A stretch of 56,246 bases of DNA from JAMLIN01 sp041676645. Lineage in GTDB: Bacteria > Pseudomonadota > Gammaproteobacteria > Burkholderiales > Burkholderiaceae_E. The notes beneath the pieces were generated by a model. It did not search any database and was not told the DNA's origin. It saw only the letters and a program-made list of their open reading frames with translations. The stretch is from the NCBI GenBank assembly GCA_041676645.1, contig JBAYRO010000010.1, positions 1 through 56,246 on the forward strand. Direction: 5' to 3'. The translations under genes and the position numbers were made by a program. Below, in pieces: positions 54,826 to 56,246 of the stretch (the first letter of the stretch is position 1; every line of letters starts with the position of its first letter).

Positions 54826-55770
54826 CTATCTCCCGGCCGCCCGAAACGCCTTCCGGAACTCGCGGCCGGCTCGCTCGCGAAACTGTTCCTTCACCACGAC
54901 CTTGCCATCGAACTCGCGTTCCAGGAACGGGCCTGCGGCTTCCTCGTCCTCGATCTGTCGCATCGCCCGGCGTACATCGGCGGGGCTGACGCCACCGAGA
55001 GTCTCGAAAAGGGCATCGAAGCCCGGGCGGTCGAACTCCTCGAAGAGGTCGTCCCCGGAAACGAGTTCGGCAGTACCCGAATCGATCTCGTCGATCCGCG
55101 CCTTGAGCTCGGCTGCGAACTCCGCCTGCTCCTGCGGGCCTCCATGGAAGGAAAGCTCATCGAGGACGGCCTCGATGACTTGCCCCAGCAGGACCTCGGA
55201 GCATCGACCGGTGGCGACGACATCCCCATACCCCTTCGCATCGAGATCGTCTTCCCTGAGGGTGATCTCTTCATTCAATCGCAGGGGAAGGGCAAGCAGC
55301 TCGCGTACCGGAGTCAGCGAGAGCGACCACTTGATGCGGTCTCCGGCCTTCACGCCGTGCGTGGTCGAGTCCTTCGTCAGGACGGGGCCGATTCCATGGA
55401 GGTTCAGCCGACTGATCGACTGGTAGGTATTCGAGCTGGTGTCGAGCTCCCAGGACCAGTACAGCTCCAGGTACTCGACACCGGCGGTCTCGGCGGGGTC
55501 GCTGCCCCGGCTCAGAGCCAGCGGTCCCTTGCGCGCCTCGTCGCAAAGCTCCACCGCCCAGTTCCGACGGAAAACATCCTTCAGTACCGGGCACACATCG
55601 AGCAGCTTGAAGATGTCGTCGAGCAGCAGATCCGGATGGAGCGCAACGGGCTCGAAGAGGAACGCCATTGCCTGCTCGGCGACGTTCCTCGCAGCTGGGG
55701 AGTCGGAATCCGCACGATGAATATCGCGCCAGATGAGGGATGGCCCTGGGCCGACGGTCAGGTTGTTCAT
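54826..55770 (-). CDS. Hypothetical protein, 314 residues
   Basis: I do not recognise this protein. It is soluble and acidic, with no signal peptide or membrane helix. The N-terminal third has VAEQAMAFLFEPVALHPDLL and VLKDVFRRNWAVELCDEARK; the middle is likely beta-rich (EYLELYWSWELD, GDRIKWSLSLTPVREL); the C-terminal third is highly charged and helical (FHGGPQEQAEFAAELKARID, GVSPADVRRAMRQIEDEEAA). It is transcribed with, and 68 bp behind, a PIN-like gene, so a partner role in a toxin-antitoxin or defence unit is possible but unsupported by motif. Confidence 0.65.
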   Translation of the reverse strand: MNNLTVGPGPSLIWRDIHRADSDSPAARNVAEQAMAFLFEPVALHPDLLLDDIFKLLDVCPVLKDVFRRNWAVELCDEARKGPLALSRGSDPAETAGVEYLELYWSWELDTSSNTYQSISRLNLHGIGPVLTKDSTTHGVKAGDRIKWSLSLTPVRELLALPLRLNEEITLREDDLDAKGYGDVVATGRCSEVLLGQVIEAVLDELSFHGGPQEQAEFAAELKARIDEIDSGTAELVSGDDLFEEFDRPGFDALFETLGGVSPADVRRAMRQIEDEEAAGPFLEREFDGKVVVKEQFRERAGREFRKAFRAAGR

Positions 55771-55838
55771 GCTCGATTCTGGCGAGGGTCGTCGCCGACG
55801 CGGCTGGTCGCCCCACCAGCCGCCTTCCGGCGGTTTCC

Positions 55839-56246
55839 TTACTTGCGTGGGCGCTTTCGGATCTCGTACCGTTGCGGCCCGCCGCGTTTCGTCAACGTGT
55901 AAATCGCCGGAGGTTTCTCGGTCGAGGCCAGCTCCACGATTCGGTTGGCGTGTAAGCGCAACTGTTCGGCCACTTCCTGGCCCGTCGCGCCGTGTGCGGC
56001 GATGACGACGGCGAATACTCGGTGCTCGAATATCGCGGCGACTTCGTTCGGTCGCTTCCTCAGCTTTCGGTCACGCGTTACTACGATCCATCGGTCCTTG
56101 CCGGCTCGAGCCAACCAGATCTCGTCGGCAGTGCCTGGGGCAAAGTGGTCCTTGACATGGGTCGTTTCGTAACCTGCCTGACGGAGGGCTTCGGCGGCAA
56201 GCTTGCCACCCATCGACTCGTCAAGCAGAAAGATCTTCTTCCTAGG
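55839..56246 (-). CDS. PIN-like domain protein, 5' end outside the window
   Basis: The frame runs open to the window edge. An ATG at 56213 would drop the likely first catalytic Asp, found in KIFLLDESMGGKLAAEAL just upstream, so the true start is beyond 56246. At least 135 residues are seen. The pattern LLDES, ADEIWLARAGKDRWIVVTRD and RDRKLRKRPNEVAAI resembles PIN-like (DUF5615/VapC45-type) ribonucleases, whose Asp residues bind Mg2+. It may be a toxin of a toxin-antitoxin pair; the cognate partner could lie outside the window or be the downstream 314-residue gene. Confidence 0.65.
   Translation of the reverse strand, partial: PRKKIFLLDESMGGKLAAEALRQAGYETTHVKDHFAPGTADEIWLARAGKDRWIVVTRDRKLRKRPNEVAAIFEHRVFAVVIAAHGATGQEVAEQLRLHANRIVELASTEKPPAIYTLTKRGGPQRYEIRKRPRK

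Overview
This looks like ordinary chromosome from a GC-rich betaproteobacterium, probably Burkholderiales. The pointers are a DUF2863 protein (a family I know mainly from Burkholderiales), the mltD-gloB-yafS-rnhA-dnaQ neighbourhood, a Sox gene set, TRAP transporters and the NAGGN osmolyte genes. Assignment is by reading translated motifs only; no database search was possible. I see no prophage, CRISPR array, tRNA, rRNA or intact insertion sequence.

Layout. 0.3-2.8 kb: divergent nucleotide-sugar genes galU and manC; galU ends early inside a 21-bp tandem repeat. 2.8-14 kb: the housekeeping block mltD, gloB, yafS-like methyltransferase, rnhA, dnaQ, interrupted by cfa, a carboxylesterase and a two-gene RND efflux pump, the last coupled to dnaQ. 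14-16.7 kb: an S41 protease lipoprotein and a DUF2863 protein, closed by a REP-type hairpin. 16.7-24 kb: a sulfur-oxidation cluster with a thioredoxin-like gene divergent from soxR, then soxC, soxD, soxY, soxZ, soxB and a soxH-like hydrolase; soxX and soxA are not here. 24-28.8 kb: the three-gene NAGGN (N-acetylglutaminylglutamine amide) osmoprotectant operon. 28.8-32.7 kb: prfC, a small autonomous unit (extended -10 promoter, hairpin-rich leader, 71-residue basic protein, strong terminator), a SelA-like PLP enzyme and a PrcB-like lipoprotein. 32.7-41 kb: a TAXI-type TRAP system divergent from a flavin monooxygenase, NUDIX hydrolase and serine hydrolase, then a diguanylate cyclase. 41-46.2 kb: NIPSNAP, SnoaL-like, HdeD-like and bifunctional FadB/FadJ genes, then a universal stress protein and PhnA/YjdM. 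46.2-51.2 kb: a MacAB/NodT-type tripartite ABC efflux operon. 51.2-54.6 kb: a likely operon of D-2-hydroxyacid dehydrogenase, DctP binding protein without permease, and acyl-CoA dehydrogenase. 54.6-56.2 kb: a visibly different, lower-GC edge with a HigA-like antitoxin remnant, operator-like palindromes, an unrecognised 314-residue protein and a PIN-like nuclease gene cut by the window end.

Together the genes suggest a bacterium able to oxidise reduced sulfur compounds periplasmically, make a dipeptide osmolyte, take up organic acids by TRAP transport and degrade acyl-CoAs. The least explained places are the small gene with its structured leader at 30.54-30.97 kb, the right edge (54.6-56.2 kb) and the repeat-truncated galU tail.
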